From Armillaria gallica (taxonomy: Eukaryota > Basidiomycota > Agaricomycetes > Agaricales > Physalacriaceae): a stretch of DNA of 64,000 bases. Position numbers and translations under genes: made by a program. The DNA lies in the NCBI GenBank assembly GCA_037576215.1, contig JBANDB010000003.1:4774001-4838000 (forward strand), given 5' to 3'. Shown here one piece after another: positions 1 through 10,503 of this stretch (position 1 is the first letter of the stretch; each line of letters starts with the position of its first letter). A model generated the notes under the pieces. That model did not search any database. It saw only the letters and a program-made list of their open reading frames with translations, and had not been told where the DNA came from.

Positions 1-1254
1 ACTATGACTCCTCCCCCAGTACCAATGGAGTCGCGAGAGTCAAGGGAAGAACGGGAATCCGACCAAGCAAGTTCTTTCGAGACCAGTAGAGAGCAATTGG
101 TGACAAGCATGCATACGGAATCTCTGTATAGCGAATACGGCCCGGAACGCGCCCATCGTTCATCAACATCGTTGTCAGATTACTCGCAACCTTCACCGAC
201 AGCTTCAGCATTCCAAGATGCATTGAGTAACGTCGGAAGTCACTCGCGAAGCACGCTCTCTCAAGTTTCTACGTCCGAGCAGCCCGGGATCCTGAGTCGA
301 GCTAGTACTGTTCGTGCGCAGACCGTCTTGTCTCCGCCGCCTAGAGTCTCTTCCTCCTTGGCAAATATTGCGTTGTCCCCGCCTCCTCGTTCCTCATCAT
401 TACACCATAGGATCATTCCTCCCCGTAACATCAAGACCAGTGAACCGTTACCTATAGAGGATACATCAACCACTGACACGCCGAAGGAAATTCTTGCTCC
501 TTCACCGACAACCCCACCCTTCCCTTCGCCCCCTCCCCATCCGTCCCCCTTGTCAGAACGTCGCCCCGGGGCACCACCACTATCTCTACTTATCCCTCCA
601 AATAGCATTGCTCTCGAGATCCAATCAGCCCCACCACCATCTTCTCTGACCTCTTTCTTTGACTCCATTCAGTCACAACCAAATGCCATGGACGATCTTG
701 ACTCGTCGGACGAAAGCGATGACGACGGTATTCGAGTAAATAATTCAGTCATTCAACAACGACCGCCAGCGTATGTCACACGTACACGGACAACATCTAC
801 TGGACGAAGTCATAGTACCCATAAAGCGCTCCTGATGCGGCTCGGTAACCATTCTACGCCCTACATATCTCGACCATCACTGCCATTTGGAGCCGTAGAT
901 TCCAGACAACCTGTTGGCCATATTTCTCGGCCATCGCCTTTCTTCACCGAGAAGATATCACGAAAGAGCGGAGAAACTAATCGTCCGCCGTTAACGTCCT
1001 CCTTTGATTTCTTTCGATACACGCAAGAACACCCTGGTCCATCTCATGCAGACTCTTTGTCTGGGAGAAAAAGTCTGCTGGGGCCGCCTGTCCCTCTAAG
1101 TGAGAGTGACCAAGAGCGGCAGCACAAACAAAGAGATCAGGAATCTCTGAGGCGTCTTGATGGGCTGCTCATACAGCACATGGAGGCGGAGAAGGACCGG
1201 ATTAAACGTATTGCATCTAATGTTCACGCATCTACTGGTCAGGTTAAACCCTGA
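1..1254 (+). CDS. C-terminal part of a Ser/Pro-rich protein (5' end outside window)
   Basis: The frame is open from the left edge and ends at a TGA at 1252-1254, so only the last ~417 residues are seen. The protein is very rich in Ser, Pro, Thr and Arg and looks largely disordered. It has an acidic stretch (DLDSSDESDDDG) near residue 230 and a charged C-terminus with many Gln, Arg and Glu residues that may form a short helix or coiled coil (from DQERQHKQRDQESLRR). No catalytic motif or membrane segment is visible. The composition resembles the tails of fungal regulatory or cytoskeletal scaffold proteins, but no family can be named. It is transcribed toward the F-box gene on the opposite strand, so the two genes are convergent. 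Confidence 0.7.
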   Translation, partial: TMTPPPVPMESRESREERESDQASSFETSREQLVTSMHTESLYSEYGPERAHRSSTSLSDYSQPSPTASAFQDALSNVGSHSRSTLSQVSTSEQPGILSRASTVRAQTVLSPPPRVSSSLANIALSPPPRSSSLHHRIIPPRNIKTSEPLPIEDTSTTDTPKEILAPSPTTPPFPSPPPHPSPLSERRPGAPPLSLLIPPNSIALEIQSAPPPSSLTSFFDSIQSQPNAMDDLDSSDESDDDGIRVNNSVIQQRPPAYVTRTRTTSTGRSHSTHKALLMRLGNHSTPYISRPSLPFGAVDSRQPVGHISRPSPFFTEKISRKSGETNRPPLTSSFDFFRYTQEHPGPSHADSLSGRKSLLGPPVPLSESDQERQHKQRDQESLRRLDGLLIQHMEAEKDRIKRIASNVHASTGQVKP

Positions 1255-1554
1255 TGCTTGTATATATCACGTCGCTTACATCTTATACCGGTTTTCACAA
1301 TTCTATACCCTTCACACATCTTTTAATATTATGGAATGAACGACTAGCGCTTAATATCAATTAAGGCAATATTTTAGACTTAATTAATACTTAGGTGATA
1401 CATCTACTTCGAAGAGAAGGTATTAAGCTTGGGTGTGTAGATTACGTAGTCAAAAGTATATTAGCAGATAATGCAACTGGAAGAAAGGACACTGAGTTGA
1501 GACAAGGGCTATATTATTAAAGGATTTTAATGTCGCAGATACCCGACAGTAACG

Positions 1555-2732
1555 TCAGGCGCTTACCTTAAACCGAGAATAGACTTCATTTAAGTAGTAA
1601 GCTGCAATCTTGGAGCGGCTCTGAGCGACGACTTGGAGCGCTCCCGACGCACTTAAGGTTGGCAACCTCTTCCTCAACTCAGGGCCGTAATTTCGAGAAT
1701 CATCGGTGACAACCGTACAAGCGACCGATTGCATGCGAGACGCCAGCATTGCATCGAGACCACCCCATCCTTCCTGCCGTAGATGAACGTATGGGACACG
1801 CAAGATCACGTCCCGCAAGTATGGCGATGAAAGAGAAGATAGAACCGCCCCCGCCGCATTGATAGCATCCGGGCCGTTGGCTGACAGGAAGATGCTGTTC
1901 AGATTTGTATTGGGTCGTAAATCAAAATTGACTAAGTATGGCTGTGAGTTGTCTGACGCTCCTACAAAAGCTTAATCGTACCTTCTTCCTCAGCACTTCG
2001 CTTGTGCAGAAGAATCATAAGATCTTCTAGTGTGTTTTGACAAGCCTGGGTATACTGCTCCAGAGCAGCACAATGCTCCGCTTGCACTCGGAAGATATGT
2101 AGGGAAGATACTATTGGAAGCTTCTCGTGTGCAAGTAGCCACTGCATGACGCCGTCCAGAGCTGGGCTCGGAAGGTCGAGCTTCAATGCGCGTATGTTTG
2201 GCGGCAACCGGGCCGCGGAATCGATGTGGAAGCCGCTCTGGTGGTGACCATAGAGAAGGACATTCTCGAGACGTGGAAATGAGCAGATGAAGTGAACGTC
2301 AGGGGCCAGGCTACGGCGCGCCATGGTGGCAGCAAAAACGCGCAAGTATGTAATGGATGAAAAATGGGACGAGATGGCGTCCCGGAGGGGATTTTTGAGG
2401 TCGACGCCATAGCAAAAGATGTTGAGCGTCATGACAGCGTCGAAGTGGAATCCTTTTGAAAGGAGATCAAGGATCCACGAGGCATCATCTTGAACGTGGA
2501 AAGAGATTTCATTCAAGTAGGGCGTGATGGTGCACAGAGGAGATTCCAGGAGTTTGGAGAAAGCCTTCGAGTCTTTGGATGACAATTCGATAGTCGAGAA
2601 GAGGTGATACCGGCTCGATGCAAACCATTGTTTAGAGACAAGGCTGCATGAAACGAGCGTATGGAGATCTGCATGACATTCGTCTATGATTGCGTCCACA
2701 ATTTCTCCCGGAAGACTAGGAAGACACTGCAT
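1555..2732 (-). CDS. F-box domain protein (two exons)
   Basis: Exons 2732-1982 and 1931-1555, with a 50-nt GT-AG intron (1932-1981), give about 375 aa. The N-terminus MQCLPSLPGEIVDAIIDE followed by LVSCSLVSKQWFASSRYHLF is the classic Agaricomycete F-box: a Leu-Pro-x-Glu-Ile start, then the C-S-L-V-S-K-x-W core. The rest has the irregular leucine-rich pattern of these proteins. F-box proteins bring substrates to an SCF ubiquitin ligase through Skp1; the substrate here is unknown. Without the intron the frame would stop at about 1962. A GTAAGC near 1568 could be another donor, which would change the last few residues. It is unrelated in sequence to the F-box genes at 38, 45 and 55 kb. Confidence 0.75.
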
Positions 2733-3243
2733 GGTGTAGTCGTCGCTGAAAAAATGCGGCAGGAACTAGAGCGCAGTTAATATCGGTGAATCCGAGGCGT
2801 GTCGTGACGTACTGGGCGGGCGGAGATGGTTCCGGATGAACGTGGCGTCAAGGCTCTCCATTCCTCACGATTTACATATTTGATTCCAGAAAAACGACGA
2901 TGAAATGTGTTCCCAGCATAGTAGAGATCCCGAGTCAATAATTCAACAGGCGAGTAATAGAGAACCGAGTCAAGTACTGCAGTCACCCGGTGGGCGCGTA
3001 CGGAACAAATATCTGTGTTTCATTCCATCAGTGCCAATGAACAAAAAGAGATTACTGTTCCCCTTAAGCAGTGCCTTGAGGCGGGAAATTTCTGCGTCGT
3101 GGTGGTCACGGCGACCAAGCTCGACAAACTGAAATTCAAAAACAGGTCCTTGTTGATCGCCGCTGTTTCATTCCTACCACTACCTTCATTTCGGCTCTGA
3201 GAGTCGCTCTACATTTCTATCTCGTCTGTTCTTTCTCCACGCG
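2733..3243. other. intergenic region between divergent F-box and kinase genes
   Basis: This stretch separates the divergently transcribed F-box gene (minus) and the kinase gene (plus), so it must hold both promoters. Short open frames occur on both strands, but none has a recognisable domain or a splice structure. No clear TATA box was seen. Confidence 0.4.
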
Positions 3244-4535
3244 ATGCCTTCTAAACACCCTTTACCTGACTTTGTCGGTCACCTGGTTGCGAATGGTCGT
3301 TTTCTCCTTCTGGATCTTCTCGGTGCTGGTTCATACGGGAAGGTCTATCGCGCTGTTGATACCGCGTCGCTCAAGCATACCGAAGAATACTATGCCGTCA
3401 AGTGTATGTATAGATACAAGCAGGGCTCTCGACGCGACGTCCTCCAACAGAGAGAATTTTCTGCGCATTCCAAGGTGTCTGGACATCCCAACATCATCGC
3501 CTTTCACGAGGTCTTCTATGACAGGCTCTACTTGTACGTCGTTCTCGATCTCTGCTTAGGCGGGGACCTCTACAGCGCCATATGTGAATCTCGTCTTCTG
3601 CATAATAACGACGCCCTCCTCAAAAGCATTTTTATTAAACTCATCGACGCCCTTCAATATTGTCATGAACAAGGTGTATTTCACCGCGACCTTAAACCAG
3701 AGAATGTCGTGTGCTCGAAAGGCTGCACCGAGGTCTTCATTGCCGATTTTGGTCTGGCGACAACGTTCGAAGTTTGCGAACACAGTGAATGCGGCAGCGG
3801 ATCGTATCGGAGTCCAGGTAAGCTCACCGACCTGTCCAATTACGTTCGAATAGCTTATCATCGACGCCAGAATGCATCAACGAGGGACGGAAGAGTCCGA
3901 CGTATTCAGCAAGACGAAGTGACGTTTGGGCACTCGGAATCGTTCTGGTCAACATGCTGTCCAATCGCTTTCCGTGGAAAGCCGCTAAGACATCTGATGT
4001 ACTATTCAACGCTTTCCTTCGTGACTCGGCCTTCTTTCAGAAAAACTTTCCCTTTTCCTCCGGCGCTATCGATATCCTTCTGCGTATCTTTGTCATCCGT
4101 CCCGGCGAGCGAATCACCCTACCTGAACCTCGCGAGGCGATTCTCAGGCTCGATACTTTCTTCCTGTCGCGCGAGGACCTTTGTCACGCTCCAAAGCTCG
4201 TTAGGGAATTCGCTAGTTGGAGACACCCTGATTGCGACTCGCCGTCAAATCTTCAGGAGCAACTCGATAGCACACCGCCTGCCGGCAATCGCCCCCCAGT
4301 AAATTTACATATTCCCGACGGTTTTCTTAGCAATGCGCATCAAAAAATTCCGGCCTCGAGGACTCGGAAGGATAATTCTAGGCCGCCTTCTTGGATTTTG
4401 AACATACTATCTGTTATCTGTCTTTTCATTCATTGCTTTGATGACTTCTCTTGCAGGATTAAGAACGCGGCCAAAGCAGATACATGTATCACTGTGCTTT
4501 CAGTTTCATTTTCGCGCTGCATGATTCTAAAATGA
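3244..4535 (+). CDS. Ser/Thr protein kinase, Ran1/Pat1-like (paralogue A)
   Basis: Exons 3244-3817 and 3871-4535; the 53-nt intron falls in phase 1 inside the Ser-Pro-Glu triplet after the activation loop. The protein has about 412 aa. Kinase motifs run in order: glycine loop LGAGSYGKVYRA (residues ~24-35), the VAIK-type lysine in YAVKCM, the catalytic loop HRDLKPENVV, the Mg-binding DFGLAT, CGSGSYRSPEC and SDVWALGIVLVN. The CGS-x-x-Y-x-SPE signature resembles fission-yeast Ran1/Pat1-type kinases. The C-terminal ~100 residues are unstructured; the exact end (4535) is uncertain because an acceptor-like TTGCAG lies near 4456. The paralogue at 6809-8041 shares the intron position. All catalytic residues are present, so an active enzyme is likely; the substrate is unknown. 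Confidence 0.85.
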
Positions 4536-4846
4536 TGGAAACAGATCAGTTGTATCTAAGCAGATTTTACAAGCGAGGATCTTCATGAAGTACTGGTTGA
4601 GTAAGGCTTTTAACCAACGAAAAGGAATTTATGTTGCAAGATGGGCAGCAGGATACGCCCTGGTCGGATATGATGTTTCGCATGTTTGGCCGCCGGAAGG
4701 AACTAAGTCAGGCAACTGAGAATTCGAAAATGGTGCACGTGGCCGTCCCGCTGCCACAAGCCGTGCCGTACGACTGACTGTGCTTGTCTCTCGGCCGCTC
4801 GCTCGCCTTCCCTCTTCCTGCACCCTCTCACGACTAACGAACCGCG

Positions 4847-6558
4847 ATGGACAAAGTCAATGACACCAGATACTATTCCTATTCCTGGCATCAGGTTTGT
4901 GCTCAAAATCCAACGAAAGACACTTGTTAATACGTCGTCAATATACAGTCTCACGACCAGGTAATTCTGAACTCGGTTTGCGCGATAATATTCAAGTTCA
5001 CCGTCCATTCTTACTTCTAGGCTACTGTTCTACTCATGGTCCCTTACGATACTCTCGAAGAAGACATGTCGGTTAGTGCTGTGGGGCTGTTTACGAGACC
5101 TAATGTTTGACCTTGGTGTATGTTAGGTGGTAATTGAGCGCAACTACCTCATTGCAGGAGTTCGAGGGCAGGCGCCAATAATAAAGGTTGGCCGATTTTC
5201 TACACCTCTGGGGAGTCTTATTGAATGACAGCGCAGGGGAGACTGTACGGCAATGTCGACGTGACGAATTCTGTGTGGCAGCTCGAACCACATTCGTCTC
5301 GCCTCTCTGCTCGAGAGCGGACCACTTCCACTGCGTCAACGGCGTCAACCCATTCGTCCTATGCCTTCGTTTCTGATCCAGAAATATCCAGCAGCTTTGC
5401 GGCGTCGCTCGAGAGTGGTCAGGCGTCCGACGCGGAAGAATTTTCTGCATCATCACCTGCCTTGTCCTCCCCTTCGCTTTCTTCCGCCGACGAGCAACGT
5501 GGCTTTTCTTTCCGGCGCAAACCTCATTCTGGCACAGCTTCTCGTGCTGTATCTCCAGGGCAGATCATTCAGAGCATAGCATCTTCTTATTCATCGGTCG
5601 AGTCATTGCATTCACAGTCTGGCCGGTTGCTGACCCTGCATTTGGAGAAGGATCAGTCAATTATTTGGCCTTCGCTTATCGTTGGACCTGTGCCGGACAC
5701 TTTGGCGCCTTACGTCCACAACTCGGTTATCTTTGATGCGAGCTATGAGCTGGAACATCAATACAACATGGACTCCACTAGTCTCGTCTTGCTTGCCATG
5801 GAACAATTCGATATTCACAAAGACCGGGAAGAGGCGTTCGAGTGTTTCTTGTAAGTGGTGGATCCTTTGCCCCAACTCATTCAACACTCATTGTTTTACG
5901 TTCACATAGACGCGCTTGGCATATGTCTCATGCTCCCGCATCAACGATGAAACTCGTTTCTCACTATCTACCCCTGCAGACAGAATTTAACGTTGAAGAT
6001 TACCAGAGCCAAGGACAGGCACCCCGTGGCACTACCACCTATTACATTCAATGCATCGGCGGACCCAGAGGCCTCGCACAGCTCTACTTGGAGGCTGGAA
6101 TGCTTCATTTGGACGGTGCTGCTTCCACCCTCCTGTCTTCATCACACTCCAGCCTGTCGTCCATCCGCATTCCTGCTCGCGCTCAGATGACGGACACGGG
6201 GACGATGACCTGGAAACGAGATCGCGAAGCCGCGGGGCAATTCTTTGACCGTGCTCGTGCGTTGGCGCCTGATCTCGATATCCCTACTTTGCCGCCACAT
6301 ACGGTGATTGACGCTGAAGAATTGGAGATGCCCTCCATTGAGCTTCAGTATGATCCGGTGCCAAACGTTGATTCTCTTCGTCGTCGACGGAAGAGAGACG
6401 AGAAGGCGTTGCTTGATAACCAGTCCAAGGTGGACGACTTGGATTCCACCTGGTACGTTTATCTTCCGGGCCTCATTGGCGCTGGCACGGCACTTGTTGT
6501 TGTGGGTGTCATTGGTGCATTGAGCTTTTCGTGGTCTCGCCGTAATCAAGCCTCTTAG
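4847..6558 (+). CDS. CS-domain (p23-like) protein with C-terminal membrane anchor
   Basis: Six exons fit: 4847-4894, 4949-4960, 5021-5071, 5127-5186, 5237-5850 and 5910-6558. All join in frame with GT-AG introns, giving about 477 aa. The first four small exons plus the start of the fifth encode a CS domain, seen in YSWHQ, ATVLLMVPYDT, NYLIAGVRGQAPIIKG and SVWQLE, the beta-sandwich fold of p23, Sgt1 and NudC. A long Ser-rich linker follows, then a conserved region with a TPR-like helix (EAAGQFFDRARALAP). Near the end lies one hydrophobic segment (YLPGLIGAGTALVVVGVIGA) followed by basic residues. CS domains often bind Hsp90 or other chaperones, so this looks like a tail-anchored co-chaperone, probably facing the cytosol. 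That role is inference. A start at 5225 would miss the CS domain entirely. Confidence 0.8.
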
Positions 6559-6808
6559 ATGATATACCTTTTGTAATTTTCCTTTACTCTCATATGTAGA
6601 ATGTATGTATTGTATCATTACTTTGGTCGTTGTTTTGTTTTGGATATAATACGATTTCTATTTCGCGTAGCGAATGACCCTTTCTTGACAAGCATTCTAC
6701 GATTTTGTCTAAATAATTTGACAACAGTGCTCCCCACCAGGAGGAAATAAGGTACAGAAATGTCCAGGTACGGGAAGGAGATGTTATACGAAAGGAGCGA
6801 CAGTTGGA

Positions 6809-8041
6809 CTACGATGATCTCGAGCTAGTAGTAGATGTCCGTGATATCGCTTTGAGCTTATTCACAACCTTCGTCAGCAAAGCCCTTCGTCTAGGGGGCG
6901 TGAACATGGCGGTATTACAAGGCGCCCGATGGCGAGGAGCTGACTCTACCTCCGGGGAAACATTCAACTGAGGAACGAGCGCGATATCATCCAGCGACGC
7001 AAAAGGATGCTCTTGCATCTTGCGCTGGCGCGGTGTCGGATGACAATGGGGAGAGGTGAAATAGCTATCGACAACTCTGACCTGTTCGTCCGCGAGCAAG
7101 AGATCAGCATCAGAGATGAAGAAGGTGTCCATCTTGGCGATTTCTGCACGAAGTTCAGGAAGTGTTATTCGAAGGAGAGGGTCCAGTTGGAATATGCGCT
7201 TGAGGAGTGCGACAGCTCTGGGTGACATGGGAAGTGTACGCCTGAAATAGCCTTCTTCGTGAAGCAAAGAATTGAAGGATGGGTCTTCGATTTTCGCAAT
7301 TTTCCATGGACAGCGCCCAGTGATCAGGTTTACGAGGACAACTCCGAGAGACCAGATATCACTCTGTTGAGTGCTGTATGTTTTCCGGCCCTTCTCACCA
7401 AGACACTCTATATACATGCGGGTGAGTTCAAGCAGACAAATGGAACAGACATAGAAAAGCAGACCTGGACTCTTATAGAACAAACTTCCACAGCCAAAGT
7501 GCTCGCACTGGTCAACGTGCGTTGCCAAGCCAAAGTCGGCGAGAAAGATCTCTCTTCCATCAGCCGAGCAGAGAATATTATCTGGTTTGAGATCGCGATG
7601 AAATACATGTTGCTGATGACAAAAATGAACGGCGTCGATGATTTGCAGAAAGGCGATACGCAAGAGCTCGTCGTTCTTGTAGAAAAGACGTTTCTCGATG
7701 ATTGCAGAGTGAAGATCACCGCCAGAGCACAGGTTGAGAACGACATAGACAAAGGCGTGGTCATAGATGACATCGTGGAATGTGACGATGTTTGGATGGA
7801 CAGCGACCTTGGCATGGAGGGCGAACTCTTTTAGCTGTTGCAGATCTCCACGCGTACCCTTCTCGTACTTGGACATGCACTTGACAGCGTAGTAGACTGG
7901 GTCGCTGGTAGGCGAGGCGGTATCAAGAGCGCGATAAACCTTGCCGTACGCGCCTGAACCGAGAAGCTCGAGAAGATGCAGACGGCGGTTCGCGAGGAAG
8001 CTTCCACGAAAATCAGGGAGAGGAACCTTGCGCTGAGACAT
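6809..8041 (-). CDS. Ser/Thr protein kinase, Ran1/Pat1-like (paralogue B)
   Basis: The frame is open across the whole span (410 codons), but it contains a 57-nt in-frame intron at 7408-7464 on the minus strand. It lies in phase 1 exactly where paralogue A has its intron. Spliced, the protein has about 391 aa and reads SPECLGEKG instead of an odd insert. Motifs: LGSGAYGKVYRA, YAVKCM, HRDLKPDNIL, DFGLAT, CGSLFYKSPE and SDIWSLGVVLVN. All catalytic residues are kept. The C-terminal tail has basic stretches (ATPPRRR-like). It lies inverted relative to paralogue A with the CS-domain gene between them, suggesting an inverted local duplication. Unspliced message would add 19 residues after the activation loop without a frameshift. 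Confidence 0.88.
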   Translation of the reverse strand: MSQRKVPLPDFRGSFLANRRLHLLELLGSGAYGKVYRALDTASPTSDPVYYAVKCMSKYEKGTRGDLQQLKEFALHAKVAVHPNIVTFHDVIYDHAFVYVVLNLCSGGDLHSAIIEKRLFYKNDELLRIAFLQIIDAVHFCHQQHVFHRDLKPDNILCSADGREIFLADFGLATHVDQCEHFGCGSLFYKSPGLLFYVCSICLLELTRMYIECLGEKGRKTYSTQQSDIWSLGVVLVNLITGRCPWKIAKIEDPSFNSLLHEEGYFRRTLPMSPRAVALLKRIFQLDPLLRITLPELRAEIAKMDTFFISDADLLLADEQVRVVDSYFTSPHCHPTPRQRKMQEHPFASLDDIALVPQLNVSPEVESAPRHRAPCNTAMFTPPRRRALLTKVVNKLKAISRTSTTSSRSS

Positions 8042-8224
8042 CGTAGCAGTAGGAGATAGGATGTGAATTGAAAAGAAAATAAGGTGACTATCAAAGTCGG
8101 ACGAATTCGAACGAAGATGGTGTTGGTGAAAGAACAGTGTTTGCAGAGCTTATCCAATTCAAGCTGCCTCTTTGGGACGTGATCGCCATCGACCCTCGTC
8201 CTGTCCCTCTCGTACTGACCCACC

Positions 8225-9472
8225 ATGAAATCTTGGAATGTCGATTTTCTCGAGCAGAGCGGCGCTCACGATTCCACCAAGCGAGCGTTGATTATCTTGA
8301 ACCAGCCCTTTTCTCCATCACTTTTGCGTCGCCTCTGGACATCGTCGCAATGGCGCTGCTGTGCGGATGGAGGGGCTAACAGACTACATGACACCGCTGA
8401 GAATAAGGAGTCGTTGAGTCGTATTCCATCTTCCTACATACAGTACCTGATGATATACAGATATCTGCCAGATCTCATCACGGGGGATTTCGACTCCATA
8501 AGGACCGATGTTCGCGCCTATTACACGTCGAAAGTGCGCACGCCATTATCGTTGCTTGGCCGGAGTTACAGCGTGACATAGGGAATATCCGTTGTCCATG
8601 ATAGCGACCAAGATTCCACCGATCTCATGAAGTGTATGCAAGCTCTGTCTTCTCTGCAAGTTCCTGGTGAAGAGGTATCCGACTCTCGCTTCGAAATATG
8701 GTTCCGCAGGTGACTTCCCTGACAGAAACCAGCCTTGGCAGGTTATCATTCTTGGCGGGCTTGCCGGACGTCTGGATCAGACAATACACACCTTGTCCTA
8801 CCTCCACAAGCTTCGGAAGGACCCTTCTAAACGAGTCTTTGCAGTAACAGATGATAATATCGGTTGGGTTCTCAATAGTGTCTGTCCCGCCCTTCTCTCC
8901 TCTTTTTCTACCCGCTAATTCATGAATACCCTAGGGAGAGCATTCCATCAAGATCAACCACTCTGTTCTAGGAAAGACATGTGGTTTACTTCCAGTAGGC
9001 ATAGACTCCACAATACTCTCAACAACAGGACTGCAATGGAATCTCAGTACGCGACTTGAACCCTTCCATCTTACCCACCCTCATTTCGTTTTCAGCGGAG
9101 ACCATATCCTCCTTTGATGCCATGGTATCCACGTCGAACCACCTTGTTCCATCCTCAGACATGGTCTGGATCAAGACCACCAAGCCCATCTGGTGGACCA
9201 TGGAGCTACACGCAGAAATAACGGTCTTGTACTTTGCTGGGGCTTCAACGGCAACTGGAAGGACCGAGGAGGCCGTGCCGATTCCGATTAGCGGTCTCTC
9301 CTTGTCGAATCTACGTGATCTGCTGATTTCCAGGCATCCCAATACCGGTTTGGACAAAATCCTAGAAACATGCCAGTGGAGTGTCAATATGGAAATGGTC
9401 GATGACCCAGCGAATTGCGAGCTAGCAGAGGGTGCCGAAGTCGCCGTCATTTGTCCGGTTTCTGGTGGTTGA
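8225..9472 (+). CDS. thiamin pyrophosphokinase fused to MoaD/MOCS2A-type sulfur carrier
   Basis: Exons 8225-8533, 8582-8674, 8742-8879, 8935-9046 and 9096-9472 give about 342 aa. The first ~250 residues are thiamin pyrophosphokinase, which makes thiamin diphosphate from thiamin and ATP. Its motifs are CADGGANRLHD, LPDLITGDFDSI, DSDQDSTDLMKC, ILGGLAGRLDQT and SIKINHSVLGKTCGLLPVG, ending in VSTSNHLV and WIKTTKPIWWTMEL, the usual end of that enzyme. The frame then continues without a stop into ~86 residues of a ubiquitin-like sulfur carrier (ITVLYFAGAS, SLSNLRDLL, AEGAEVAVICPVSGG). The terminal Gly-Gly is the thiocarboxylated end of the small subunit of molybdopterin synthase. An internal in-frame ATG at 9200-9202 sits in a near-perfect Kozak context (ACCATGG) and could also give a free 90-aa carrier. 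The splice site at 8741 is less certain than the others. Confidence 0.82.
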
Positions 9473-10010
9473 AGTTGGGAAGATCACTATCTTAGGTACC
9501 ATATTCTCTTCCTTCATTGACCCTTCACTGATTCTCAGTGTTACTCAGATGCTGCGTGATTACACATATAGACGCTGTGCCCATCGATACGTTGTGAATG
9601 GCTTAATGACGTACGGCTGCCGGGATTTTCCAAGTTCATGATGAAGGTGCTTGCCTTCATGTGTAAGTGTCCTCGGAACACTCCACCGCCCTGCGATACG
9701 CGCTTTCTACGTCCGAAACGAACATCTTGTTAAACTTGTTTTGGTATCGCCGAATACGCTCATTGCCTTGTTCGTCTTTCGTATTCGCCTGCGCCCGGTG
9801 AATCCCCGGCCCTTTTTACCTTTTTAGATCAAGTCCGGTTCTTTCATGCTGTAAAGCCCTCAGTCTCCGCGAATAATGTGGGTAACCAGACGACGTTGTT
9901 CAATTTTTAAGCAATGCAAGCGCCGCCCGCATACATTCGCCACTCCCTTGTGTTTGAATAAGCAAGCAAATCAAGTCCTTTCACAATGCCCTTTCAAGGA
10001 ATTGCTTTTG
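9473..10010. other. intergenic region, no gene seen
   Basis: Short open frames only. The sequence holds the 3' region of the kinase/MoaD fusion gene and the upstream region of the small secreted-peptide candidate. No repeat or RNA gene was recognised. Confidence 0.35.
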
Positions 10011-10018
10011 TATAAAAG
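10011..10018 (+). promoter_or_regulatory. TATA box of the small secreted-peptide candidate
   Basis: The string TATAAAAG lies 113-120 nt upstream of the ATG at 10131. This spacing leaves room for a typical 5' leader and supports a real promoter. Clear TATA boxes are uncommon elsewhere in this window. Confidence 0.5.
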
Positions 10019-10130
10019 GATGGCATGACTGATGATCGAATCCATTGTTGTCCCATACAAGTTCGCGCACTCAAAACGCATACCCGGTTACTCTTCCTTT
10101 AGCTCTTTTCCCTCTGGGCCTCTGGCCACT

Positions 10131-10503
10131 ATGCAGTCCAAGATCGTCTGGAGAGCATTCGTGTTTGTCGCAGCTTGCGGTAGGGTTCGGTCACTTTTCT
10201 TCGATGGACGCGTCTCACCCTGCTTCTAGCGCCTGTGCTTGTGTCCTCGTCCCCTGTGCCTCTACGCGCTGGAGCGGAGAGCTATAGCCTCGTGCGTGTC
10301 GATTTCGCTCGTATCCTTGTAGACGACGTTGACGTTTCTTTCAGGATGCTTTCGCGCGCAATTATCAAACTCAGGTAAAGGATCCTCTCGTTGAACGAGG
10401 TGGATGTCTGCGTTTTGCTTGCTTCCGTTGACAGCGTTGGTGCGTTGAACCTCTCATACTCTTTATGACGCGTCTAACATCGTCACTCTGGCAGACAAGC
10501 TGA
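10131..10503 (+). CDS. possible small secreted protein (four exons)
   Basis: Proposed exons 10131-10179, 10230-10291, 10345-10374 and 10435-10503 give about 69 aa. The start MQSKIVWRAFVFVAACG looks like a signal peptide: one basic patch, then a hydrophobic core ending in small residues. A short Pro/Ser/Ala-rich stretch follows. All introns (50, 53 and 60 nt) have GT and AG ends, and a TATA box lies 120 nt upstream. No family is recognised. The last exon is the weakest part; a further GT-AG pair within it would shorten the C-terminus. It may be a small secreted peptide or a spurious model. Confidence 0.38.

Noticed and set aside
261..668. 135-codon minus-strand frame opposite the Ser/Pro-rich protein
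   Set aside because: It is the antisense shadow of a low-complexity coding frame, with Gly/Glu runs mirroring Pro/Ser codons.
7259..7834. 191-codon plus-strand frame across kinase B
   Set aside because: Antisense of a conserved kinase domain; no domain of its own.
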